Part shown: piece after piece, positions 7,944 through 15,920 of the stretch | Position numbering within the stretch: the first letter of the stretch is position 1 | Layout of the letters: each line of letters opens with the position of its first letter | DNA from: Cytophagaceae bacterium | GTDB lineage: Bacteria; Bacteroidota; Bacteroidia; Flavobacteriales; Flavobacteriaceae | Assembly (NCBI GenBank): GCA_002710685.1 | Contig: PALD01000080.1 | Span: 248,001-312,000 of the forward strand | Direction of reading: 5' to 3' | Length of the DNA: 64,000 nucleotides | Made by a program: the position numbers and the translations under genes | Notes under the pieces: generated by a model | The model's input: the letters and a program-made list of their open reading frames with translations, nothing else | Told to the model about the DNA's origin: nothing | Databases searched by the model: none

Positions 7944-9380
7944 TTATTGAACGGTGACAAGGATATTGAATGGCTCAATACTTGATCCTGCCCTATCTCT
8001 TGCCGAAAGCGTAATCACATCTTCACTCCCTGAACCATCATTGATATACAGAAGGTTCATTACCTCAACATCATGTTGCGTAAACTTATCACCCACCTGC
8101 ATGATACTGGCTCCTTTTACAAGCCAACCATGAACAGGGATTTCCTCAACCGTATAGATAACATCTTCTGGATTTGCTCCCGTGACCTCTAAAATGTTAT
8201 TGTCAAGAGCCGTTGCCCCACCTGCCCCTACTGTAAAACCAGTATTGGTGTTGAGTTCTATTGAACTATCTCCTGATGCTAAAGTAGCAATCAACATAGG
8301 CGGACTCAAAGTAGTACTTTCTTTTGAACCAAATTCATCAGTCTCATCACCACCGGCCTCACCATCAATCACCAGTGCGATACGACCTTTGTTATCAATA
8401 CTGTTATAAAAATCAGTAACATCAAATTGAAAAATATCTATTTTCTCAGTTGTAATACTGGCTATGGGCGCATCATCAGGTAAAGTGGCGTTATTAAAGT
8501 TGAGTCCCATTTCAGTCCATAACGTATCTTTTACTGAATATACATCAAGGCTCAAACCCTTAGCGTGAGTAAAACTTACGGCCAACTCCAGCTTTACATC
8601 AGTTATGACACCTTCCTTTTCAAAATCTTTTAAATCAAACATCATGTAGGTTTTCCTGTCATATTCACCGTCGCCAGTAACATTCTTTACCTTTAATTTT
8701 TGGTCAGAGCCAAAATTAGAACCAGATTGACTGCCCCCGTTGATAAACGTATCAAATAATGGGGTAATGGTATCCCTTACAACAGATGCATCAGGAGGGT
8801 TTAAATCTCCAGATGGTGCAGAAAAATACACGATGGATGGTGAAATATGTATCACACCATTTGTCGGCTCCAGGTTAGATGTTGTAATGGTCCATTGACT
8901 GCTTGTGCCTTCATTAATTATCCCTTGAAAATTACTGTTATGAGACAGGTACATTATCTGTCCATTTTCAGTTGCATACGGTAATGGATTATTACCTTGT
9001 ATAAGGTCAGGATCTGTAAATAGTACCGTGGCCTTGACAATATGGTATTTTAATGCATTGCGTAAAATGGGTACAGGTATTTCAGCCAGGGATTCATAAT
9101 TGTTATCCTCAAGATATTCTTCAAAGGCACTATTTGCTGGAGCTATAAAGGTATGAGTATCTGCTGCCTGATAAACATCTTCAAGACCCGAGATTTTAAT
9201 TGCCTCTTCCAGTAGTGACAGGGATTCTTTTGTCTGGATATATTCCCATGCGGTAACACCCAGCTTACCCGTGGAGCCTGATGGCTGATATTCATAATCC
9301 TCCTGTATCTCACAACTGTATATCGCGCAAAGTATTATTGCCAAGACCGATACGCTAAAAAGTATTTTGTTTGTTTTCAT
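7944..9380 (-). CDS. Multidomain surface lipoprotein: FAS1, DNRLRE and CSPG-like domains
   Basis: 478 aa. Lipoprotein signal (ILCAIYSCEIQ, Cys at about 23). Residues about 40-190 form a fasciclin (FAS1) domain with HTFIAPANSAF, LKYHIVKA and NGVIHISPSIV. Residues about 200-365 match a DNRLRE-type carbohydrate-associated domain (DTFINGGSQSGSNFGSDQKL). Residues about 370-478 resemble a CSPG/cadherin-3 repeat (GWLVKGASIMQVGDKFTQHDVE). It sits where other polysaccharide loci place a surface glycan-binding protein, directly after susD. Role proposed: glycan capture or adhesion at the cell surface. No catalytic residues are recognised. Confidence 0.75.
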   Translation of the reverse strand: MKTNKILFSVSVLAIILCAIYSCEIQEDYEYQPSGSTGKLGVTAWEYIQTKESLSLLEEAIKISGLEDVYQAADTHTFIAPANSAFEEYLEDNNYESLAEIPVPILRNALKYHIVKATVLFTDPDLIQGNNPLPYATENGQIMYLSHNSNFQGIINEGTSSQWTITTSNLEPTNGVIHISPSIVYFSAPSGDLNPPDASVVRDTITPLFDTFINGGSQSGSNFGSDQKLKVKNVTGDGEYDRKTYMMFDLKDFEKEGVITDVKLELAVSFTHAKGLSLDVYSVKDTLWTEMGLNFNNATLPDDAPIASITTEKIDIFQFDVTDFYNSIDNKGRIALVIDGEAGGDETDEFGSKESTTLSPPMLIATLASGDSSIELNTNTGFTVGAGGATALDNNILEVTGANPEDVIYTVEEIPVHGWLVKGASIMQVGDKFTQHDVEVMNLLYINDGSGSEDVITLSARDRAGSSIEPFNILVTVQ

Positions 9381-9421
9381 CTCAATTTATTTTAATGATT
9401 TGAGCACCGATTGACCTTAGT

Positions 9422-10789
9422 CTATTGATAATATGAATTTTGTTCCAGGTTAGGGTTACGGTTTAAAGCATCCTCATGTAGAGGCCAGAGTATATTACCC
9501 TCATCACTTATACCGTTTATGGGGTTCATGACTTCAATGGCTTTACCGGTCCTTACAAGGTCAAACCACCTGTGTCCCTCATAACTAAGTTCAATAGAGC
9601 GTTCATGTAAGATGGCCGATGCCACATCTCCATACATCTCCGTGGCAGTTGACTCATCAAGATTGGGCAAGCCGGCCCTGCTTCTTATTAAGTTCAATAA
9701 TGTGAGTGCTTCTGCAGTTTCCCCCAGGGCTTCATGGGCCTCAGCCTTTAAAAGGATTATATCTGCAAGGCGCAGTAGGACGATATTGTTAGCCGAAGGA
9801 TCTGGACTTTCATCATTGAATCCTTGCCCAAAGAACTTCCATATTTTCCTGGGTGCTTCTACCGTGGTATCATAAATCAAATCTTTCCTGGCATCACCTT
9901 CTTCAAACGAATCCCTAAACTTCTCACTGGGAAAATAATGACTGTCTGAACCCAGGGCATATAGAACCCGTAATGAATTGGTCTGTGTCTCGTTGTACCC
10001 TACTTCAAAAATACTTTCATTAGAATATCCAGATGTAAAGATCTTTGACCAGTCGCCAATGGAAACCAGGGAGTAGAGATTATTCTGCATTACCGCTTCC
10101 GCGGAAGCGATTGCACTATCATACTCATGCCTCCACATGTAGACCTTTGTTAAAAGTGCCTGAGCCCCGCCCTGGGTAAATAAAATCCTGTCCCGCTCAC
10201 CCCCATAACTTTCCCGGCAATTTTCGGCAGCAAAAACAAGGTCAGCAACAATTTGATCCAGTACGGTTTCCTTATCCGTCCTTTCTAAAAACAAATCCTG
10301 GTCAATGCTCTCATAGGGTTCAAGGATAAATGGGACATCTCCCCAAAGCCTCACTGCATAGAAATAGGACAAGGCCCTCAGTGCCCTGGCCTGGCCTTCT
10401 AGCTGCAGCCCAAATTCACTACCCCCCTCAAATACATCTGGGATATATTTTATGGCATAATTAGCCCTGCTTATGGTTTCGTAAATATTGTTCCAGCTGG
10501 CTGAAGAGGTGGTCCTGTTCAATGTGTTTTGAAGCAGTGCCTGTGGATCACCAGAGTGCCTGGTATCCACGGCATCTGCCCTACCCTCACCCCAGAAGGA
10601 AAAGTTTGTACGAAAAGTGGATTGGGCCGCCGCATATATGCCATATACACCGGCCTGTGCATCAGCTGAAGTTTTATAGTACCCCTGGGCAGGAAAACTG
10701 CTTACCGGGTCCTTGTCAAGTATATCATCTGAACATGATAAAATACTTAGTGCGACAATTACATGGAATATTCTTTTCATCTTCTTCAT
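9422..10789 (-). CDS. RagB/SusD-family nutrient-binding lipoprotein
   Basis: 455 aa. Lipoprotein signal (ALSILSCSDDILD, Cys at about 19), then the SusD TPR-rich fold with EGQARALRALSYFYAVRLWGDVPF in the N-terminal half and the C-terminal motif ELSYEGHRWFDLVRTGKA. SusD proteins cap the SusC channel at the outer surface and bind the glycan. The gene follows susC by 11 bp. Two start codons lie at positions 1 and 4 of the ORF. A perfect 16-bp palindrome lies inside at 10094-10109. Confidence 0.93.
   Translation of the reverse strand: MKKMKRIFHVIVALSILSCSDDILDKDPVSSFPAQGYYKTSADAQAGVYGIYAAAQSTFRTNFSFWGEGRADAVDTRHSGDPQALLQNTLNRTTSSASWNNIYETISRANYAIKYIPDVFEGGSEFGLQLEGQARALRALSYFYAVRLWGDVPFILEPYESIDQDLFLERTDKETVLDQIVADLVFAAENCRESYGGERDRILFTQGGAQALLTKVYMWRHEYDSAIASAEAVMQNNLYSLVSIGDWSKIFTSGYSNESIFEVGYNETQTNSLRVLYALGSDSHYFPSEKFRDSFEEGDARKDLIYDTTVEAPRKIWKFFGQGFNDESPDPSANNIVLLRLADIILLKAEAHEALGETAEALTLLNLIRSRAGLPNLDESTATEMYGDVASAILHERSIELSYEGHRWFDLVRTGKAIEVMNPINGISDEGNILWPLHEDALNRNPNLEQNSYYQ
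10094..10109. repeat. Palindrome family copy in susD
   Basis: CGCTTCCGCGGAAGCG, a perfect 16-bp palindrome, read in the gene as ASAEA. Confidence 0.7.
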
Positions 10790-10800
10790 TTTGAATGTTT

Positions 10801-13800
10801 TTAGAAACCTAGGTTCAAGCCTAAAATAAATGTCCTGCTTTGTGGATATGAGCCTTCATCCACTCCGGTCCTTAAGCCGTTATATGAGTTAACATCTGGG
10901 TCATACCCGGTATAATGCGTCCACGTTATCAGGTTTGACCCCGTGATATAAGCATCAAGTCTTGAGAGACCAAATTGATCTATCAATTTACCGGGGAAAC
11001 TGTACCTTAGATTGATGTTCTTCAACTTGATGTAAGACCCATCTTGAACCCATCTACTTTGCACCCTACTGTCAGTTTCCAGGGGATCATCCTGTATGGG
11101 CCTGGGAAAATCTGTAATATCCCCTTGCTCACGCCATCTATTGAGTGCATCTCTTGACAGGTTGTTATACCGCACAACTGAATTTCGCTGATGATTGATT
11201 TCGCTATAGATATCATTGCCGTAAGAGAACTGGAAGAAAACACTTAGGCTGAAGTTTTTGTATGAAAAATCATTGGTTATTCCTCCATAAAAATCAGGTG
11301 TTGCATCACCTATCACCTGCTTGTCATCAGCATCTATAATATTATCACCATTGACATCGTCCCATATGGGATCACCTCCTTGAAATTGTGGCCCCGTGGC
11401 ACCGTAAGTCACGCCGTTGACGTTGTCTTCATCCCTGGCATAAACTCCATTGAATTTCCAGCCATAAAATGTACCTATAGGAAGCCCCTCTTTAAGAATA
11501 TGATATTGACCATTTTGAATATAACCATTGGTCAACAATTCATCTGGTAAATCCTTGACCATATTTTTGTTAGAGCTGATGTTAAGATTAGTATTCCATT
11601 TAAAATCACCTACAAGATTGCGTGTGCTTATTGAAACCTCTACACCTTTATTTTCAATTTCACCTATATTCTGAGTGATGTAAGAAAACCCGGTAGTCCT
11701 GGGTATAGGTACATTGTAAAGTAAATCGTTTGTTTTTTTGAGATAAACATCTCCATTTAAAACCACCCTGTTTTTCCAGAGACTAAGGTCTAGGCCGGCA
11801 TTATATTGTGTGGTGGTTTCCCAGCTTAAACCAGAATTAGGCATGACCACGGGAGCTGCACCAGAGTAATCCAAGTAGTTTGCACCCACCATGAATTCTC
11901 CCTGAGACGTATAGTTCCCTATTGCTTCATTACCGGTCTGACCTACGCTTAAACGTATTTTTGCATCATTTACAACTGTTATACCTTCAAAAAATGATTC
12001 ATCAGAGAAACGCCAACCCAATGATGCAGAGGGGAAATAACCAAACCGCTTGTCTTTTCCAAAACGGGATGATCCATCTGCCCTGAGATTTACCTCTGCC
12101 AGGTATTTGTTCTTATAATCATAAGAAATCCTTCCAAAATATGAAAGCAGGGCATGTTCAGTCGTGATATTTACTTCCTGGTTAGAAATTGTTCCAGCCC
12201 CGTTCAACGTAGTAAGATTGTCGCTGGGAAAGAACATTCCGTCAAGGCCGGTTTGTTCATATTTCCATTTTTGAAAACTCATGCCCAGCACTGCCGAAAG
12301 ATTGTGGTCTCCAGCTATGTTTTTATCAAAGCTCAAGTAAGTCTCATTTCCCCAGGTAAGGTTATTAAGAGCCCTTACCGCCCCTGAATTATAGCCCTCA
12401 CGATAATCCAGGGTAGACGGAAGAAACTCATCCTCTTTCATGGAAATATAATCCACGTTAAGGTTGCTCCTTAATTTAAGCGCATCGATGATTTGATATT
12501 CTGCATACTGGCTTCCTATAATGCGGTTGGTTTTATTGAGATGCGTTGCCAGTTCCGCAAGGCCTACGGGGTTTCTTTTACCAAACTGGTAACCGTTCAA
12601 TGAACCATCTGGCAGGTACATGGCATATGTGGGTGGGCGTATGAGCAACTCCCTCACAACACTCAAATTGCCACTTCCACCTGCATTTATCCTATTATTG
12701 ACCCCATTGGTGTACGATATGCTTTGTCCAAAAGTAAGTTTGTCAGAAGCTTTAAAATCCACATTTAAACGAGAGGTGACCCTTTTATAATTTGAATTGA
12801 GTATAACACCATCCTGGTCTAAAAAAGAAGAACTCCAGGCATATTTTATGTTTTTGGAACCACCCCGTACAGAGAGTTCAGCTTTGTATTGAGAAGCCAC
12901 CCTGAAAACCTCATCCTGCCAATCCACATCTCCATTGTTTTTTGCACTAAGTGAATCTATCACAGCAAAAGTAGGTTCAGTGGGATTGACCATATTTCTA
13001 TATGAATCAAGAATAAGGTCGCGGTACTCGCTAGCATTCAACACGTCCAGGTGACGTGTAACCTCACTGTACCCGGCAAAAACATTGACGTTTATCTGTG
13101 CATCTCCATCCATACCCCTTTTAGTAGTGATCATCACCACACCGTTTGCTGCCCTGGAACCATATATGGCCGTTGAGGCAGCATCCTTCAATATTTCAAT
13201 GGACTCAATATCTCCTGGGTTTATATCAGCCAGTGGATTCAATCCAAAATTCTCTGTCCCGTTAAGGGAAGACATTGTACTGGTTTCAATGGGAATACCA
13301 TCTACCACATATAATGGGGAGTTACCTGAATTTAAGGAAGAGCTTCCCCTCACGCGTATGGTCATCCCTCCTCCCGGCGCCCCAGAATTTGATGTTACCT
13401 GAACTCCTGCCGCCCTTCCCTGTAACAAGGATACTGCATCCTGTTGATTTGCTTTTGAAATTTCTTCGCTTCCTACAGAAGTCACAGAACCGGTAAGGTT
13501 CCTTTTCTTTTTCTTGCCATACCCCACAATTACGAGTTCATCTAGTTGATTGGTCACCGGGGCTAATGCCACATCAATCTTATCATCATCCCCAATCGTG
13601 ATTTCCATAGTTTCAAAACCAAGAAAAGAAAAAACCAAAACATCACCTTGTGATATCCCAGATATTGAATAAGAACCATCCATATCTGAGGAAGTCCCCG
13701 TGGATGAGTCTTTTACAATAACATTGACCCCGGGAATGGATTGTCCTGTCGTCGCATCTGTAATAACACCTTGAACAACTGTATCTTGAGAATAAGCGGT

Positions 13801-13890
13801 AAAAACACTTAAAATCAGCAGGCTACATAATAAGATACCTTGACGTAGTCTCAATGATTTATCAAAACTGTTACAAATAATTTGACGCAT
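10801..13890 (-). CDS. SusC/RagA-family TonB-dependent outer-membrane transporter
   Basis: 1029 aa. Signal peptide (1-35, ending AYSQD), carboxypeptidase-like regulatory domain (about 38-120: GVITDATTGQSIPGVNVIVK), a plug domain with the family signature region and a long beta-barrel ending in aromatic LGF. It imports oligosaccharides across the outer membrane with TonB energy and pairs with the SusD gene 11 bp downstream. It is the first gene of the operon, and its promoter (13938-13969) is overlapped by a LacI-type operator. Together with NagA, NagB and GH20 the likely cargo is a GlcNAc-containing oligosaccharide. Confidence 0.95.
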   Translation of the reverse strand: MRQIICNSFDKSLRLRQGILLCSLLILSVFTAYSQDTVVQGVITDATTGQSIPGVNVIVKDSSTGTSSDMDGSYSISGISQGDVLVFSFLGFETMEITIGDDDKIDVALAPVTNQLDELVIVGYGKKKKRNLTGSVTSVGSEEISKANQQDAVSLLQGRAAGVQVTSNSGAPGGGMTIRVRGSSSLNSGNSPLYVVDGIPIETSTMSSLNGTENFGLNPLADINPGDIESIEILKDAASTAIYGSRAANGVVMITTKRGMDGDAQINVNVFAGYSEVTRHLDVLNASEYRDLILDSYRNMVNPTEPTFAVIDSLSAKNNGDVDWQDEVFRVASQYKAELSVRGGSKNIKYAWSSSFLDQDGVILNSNYKRVTSRLNVDFKASDKLTFGQSISYTNGVNNRINAGGSGNLSVVRELLIRPPTYAMYLPDGSLNGYQFGKRNPVGLAELATHLNKTNRIIGSQYAEYQIIDALKLRSNLNVDYISMKEDEFLPSTLDYREGYNSGAVRALNNLTWGNETYLSFDKNIAGDHNLSAVLGMSFQKWKYEQTGLDGMFFPSDNLTTLNGAGTISNQEVNITTEHALLSYFGRISYDYKNKYLAEVNLRADGSSRFGKDKRFGYFPSASLGWRFSDESFFEGITVVNDAKIRLSVGQTGNEAIGNYTSQGEFMVGANYLDYSGAAPVVMPNSGLSWETTTQYNAGLDLSLWKNRVVLNGDVYLKKTNDLLYNVPIPRTTGFSYITQNIGEIENKGVEVSISTRNLVGDFKWNTNLNISSNKNMVKDLPDELLTNGYIQNGQYHILKEGLPIGTFYGWKFNGVYARDEDNVNGVTYGATGPQFQGGDPIWDDVNGDNIIDADDKQVIGDATPDFYGGITNDFSYKNFSLSVFFQFSYGNDIYSEINHQRNSVVRYNNLSRDALNRWREQGDITDFPRPIQDDPLETDSRVQSRWVQDGSYIKLKNINLRYSFPGKLIDQFGLSRLDAYITGSNLITWTHYTGYDPDVNSYNGLRTGVDEGSYPQSRTFILGLNLGF

Positions 13891-13937
13891 AATCCAGTAT
13901 TTTAATTATTTGATAGATTTTTATCAATCTTAGGACT

Positions 13938-13969
13938 CAAATGTAAAATTAACTTTCTTATAATGCAAA
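13938..13969 (-). promoter_or_regulatory. susC promoter (Bacteroidota -33/-7 type)
   Basis: On the minus strand TTTG (13969-13966) is followed, after a 20-bp spacer, by TACATTTG (13945-13938), matching the Bacteroidota consensus TTTG-N(19-21)-TAnnTTTG. It implies a transcript start near 13930 and a leader of about 40 nt before the susC ATG. The -33 element lies within the operator palindrome, so bound regulator should block polymerase. Confidence 0.7.
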
Positions 13970-13980
13970 CGTTTGCATTA
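13961..13980. promoter_or_regulatory. LacI-family operator upstream of susC
   Basis: TAATGCAAACGTTTGCATTA is a perfect 20-bp palindrome with the central CG and half-site TGCAAAC typical of LacI/GalR operators. It covers the susC -33 element. Confidence 0.85.
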
Positions 13981-14116
13981 AAAATGTGAAATTAAAAGTA
14001 TTCATTTCCAATATTTGATGATATAATAATTATTTTTGTTTATATAAATAATGCGTTAACATCCATTATATATACTATATGGTCTTTTTTTTTAGATAAA
14101 TCAATCACCTTATAAT

Positions 14117-14136
14117 TGATGCAAACGTTTGTTGTA
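14117..14136. promoter_or_regulatory. Second, weaker LacI-family operator at the regulator start
   Basis: The core GCAAACGTTTG repeats the susC operator core, but the outer bases are asymmetric. It ends 7 bp before the regulator ATG, suggesting autoregulation or looping with the site 156 bp away. Confidence 0.6.
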
Positions 14137-14143
14137 TTATTTT

Positions 14144-15166
14144 ATGAAAAAAAATAGAATCACGCTTAAAGACCTGGCGAAGGAGCTTAATTTATCTCCT
14201 TCCACCATCTCAAGGGCTCTAGATAATCATCCTGCCATAAGCGCTGCCACAAAAAAAAAGGTTCAAGATAAAGCTGAAGAGTTAGGTTTTATGCCAAATT
14301 CAATTGCCTCCAGCTTCCGAAAGAAAAAGACCAGTTCCATAGGGGTGATTGTTCCGCGCATAGATATTCATTTTCATTCCCTTGTAATCAGTGGTATTGA
14401 GGACTTTTCATATCAAAGGGGATATAATGTCACCATATTTCAATCCAAGGATTTATCCAAAAGAGAAAAAGAAATAACAAAAATCCTTCAAAACAAGATG
14501 GTTGAAGGTATCATAGTTTGCCTTGCCACCGAAACCAAGACCTATGACCACTTCAAGAAGTTCAAGAAGTTTGGTGTCCCCATCGTATTTTATGATAGGG
14601 TTCCGGCAGATTTAAATTTCAATAAGATTGTAATCAATGATTTTGAATCGTCATTTATGGCCACAGAACACCTCATAAACAAAGGGTGCAACAGGATTGC
14701 CCATATTGCCGGTAACCAATCTACAGATATTTTCAAGGCACGCCTTGAAGGCTACAAAGCCGCATTGACAAAGCATAAAATGGATATTGATAAAGATATT
14801 ATTTCGTTTACCGAAAATCTAACCTATGAAGAAGGTGCGCTTTGCGCAAGTAAATACTTGTCACTTGACAGCATCCCGGATGGTATATTTTGTGCAAACG
14901 ATTACACAGCTGTAAGTGCTATCCAGGTTTTTAGAAAAGCAGGTATAGATATCCCTAAACAAACTGCAATCGTGGGTTTCAGCAACTATCCTATTTCACG
15001 GGTTATTGAGCCACATCTTACCACTGTGAATGATCAGGCATTTCAAATGGGGGCAGCAGCAGCAAAACTTTTGATACGTCTTATTGAAGATGAAGATGAA
15101 ATAATTAATTCTGAAACCATCTCCTTAAAAACTGAATTGATTGTGCGTGAGTCATCGATGCGGTAA
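14144..15166 (+). CDS. LacI-family transcriptional regulator of the amino-sugar locus
   Basis: 340 aa from the ATG at 14144. A TTG 15 bases upstream would lie inside the operator and add five residues not typical of the family. Residues 1-60 hold the LacI DNA-binding head: TLKDLAKELNLSPSTISRALDN (helix-turn-helix) and the hinge region NSIASSFRKKKTSSIGVIVP. The rest is a periplasmic-binding-protein-like effector domain (about 62-335). It is divergent from susC, with operators at 13961-13980 and 14117-14136. The effector is probably a sugar or sugar phosphate from the NagA/NagB pathway, which is inference. The operator position argues for repression. Confidence 0.93.
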   Translation: MKKNRITLKDLAKELNLSPSTISRALDNHPAISAATKKKVQDKAEELGFMPNSIASSFRKKKTSSIGVIVPRIDIHFHSLVISGIEDFSYQRGYNVTIFQSKDLSKREKEITKILQNKMVEGIIVCLATETKTYDHFKKFKKFGVPIVFYDRVPADLNFNKIVINDFESSFMATEHLINKGCNRIAHIAGNQSTDIFKARLEGYKAALTKHKMDIDKDIISFTENLTYEEGALCASKYLSLDSIPDGIFCANDYTAVSAIQVFRKAGIDIPKQTAIVGFSNYPISRVIEPHLTTVNDQAFQMGAAAAKLLIRLIEDEDEIINSETISLKTELIVRESSMR

Positions 15167-15171
15167 TAGAT

Positions 15172-15219
15172 TTCATCACCCATGTTGAGCTTGCACAATC
15201 GCCGCATTTTAGGAGGTAG
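15172..15219 (+). pseudogene. Fragment: last 15 codons of a homologue of the gene at 1645-2010
   Basis: Reads FITHVELAQSPHFRR and a TAG stop, against FITDVELAQSPHFRR at 1963-2010. Five codons differ synonymously (TTT/TTC, ACT/ACC, GAA/GAG, TTA/CTT, GCT/GCA) and one is nonsynonymous (GAT/CAT). From the CAA codon on the DNA is identical. It begins five bases after the regulator's stop. This is a remnant of a second, diverged copy of that gene, left at the right junction of the amino-sugar locus. Confidence 0.85.
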
Positions 15220-15279
15220 TTTTAGTCAGTCATACCTCGTAGCTCAAAAATCAAATAAATTACTTAAGTCTTCTCCGGT
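15172..15279. repeat. Right direct repeat flanking the amino-sugar locus
   Basis: Counterpart of 1963-2098. It contains the gene fragment, the spacer with a contracted heptamer array and 39 bp identical to the nagA 3' end, which here supply the last codons of the LOG-family gene on the minus strand. Confidence 0.9.
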
Positions 15280-15845
15280 TTTAACCACTTAGGCGCGGGC
15301 AATGGTTTAAAGTTCCTCATTTTTTCGAGCAAACGGTTGACATCATCATCAACCAATAGCATTTTATAATTTTCCATAGAGAGGAAACCGCGTTTTACCA
15401 TCTGCTCCAGCAGGGTAATAAGAGGGTCATAAAATCCGTTGATATTCAACAAACCTATAGGCTTTGAATGCAGGCCCAGCTGGCCCCAGGTGATGATCTC
15501 AAAAAGTTCTTCCATGGTGCCAAAACCTCCCGGAAGCGTAATAAACCCATCACTCATCTGCTGCATTTTAAGCTTGCGCTCATGCATGTTTTCAACCGTG
15601 ATAAGTTCAGGCAGGCCCAGGTGCACCACTTCTTTTGTCTTCAAAAAACCGGGGATAATACCTATAACATTCCCTTTTTGGGCGAGGGCGGCATTGGCAA
15701 GTTTTCCCATTACTCCGCGCTTCGCGCCACCATATATCAAGGTAATGTTTTCGCTGGCAAGCGTTTTCCCTAATTCTTCGGCTTTAGTGATAATTTGGGG
15801 GTCGTTACCCTCACTGCTTCCGCAAAAAACACAAATAGACTTCAT
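15264..15845 (-). CDS. LOG-family (TIGR00730) nucleoside-5'-monophosphate phosphoribohydrolase
   Basis: 193 aa from the ATG at 15845 (MKSICVFCGSSEG), which matches the family start; a longer reading adds 19 unlikely residues. Rossmann-fold protein with IYGGAKRGVMG and the signature LPGGFGTMEELFE. Family members hydrolyse AMP-type nucleotides, or cytokinin nucleotides in plants, to a free base and ribose-5-phosphate. The last five codons (KPEKT) lie in the repeat shared with nagA, so the natural C-terminus may have been altered by the recombination that brought in the neighbouring locus. Confidence 0.9.
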   Translation of the reverse strand: MKSICVFCGSSEGNDPQIITKAEELGKTLASENITLIYGGAKRGVMGKLANAALAQKGNVIGIIPGFLKTKEVVHLGLPELITVENMHERKLKMQQMSDGFITLPGGFGTMEELFEIITWGQLGLHSKPIGLLNINGFYDPLITLLEQMVKRGFLSMENYKMLLVDDDVNRLLEKMRNFKPLPAPKWLKPEKT

Positions 15846-15920
15846 ATATATTGTTAAACTGTTAGTAGTTATATGGTTACCCAACCCATAACCATTGGAC
15901 ATTCTCTAAATACTTAATTC

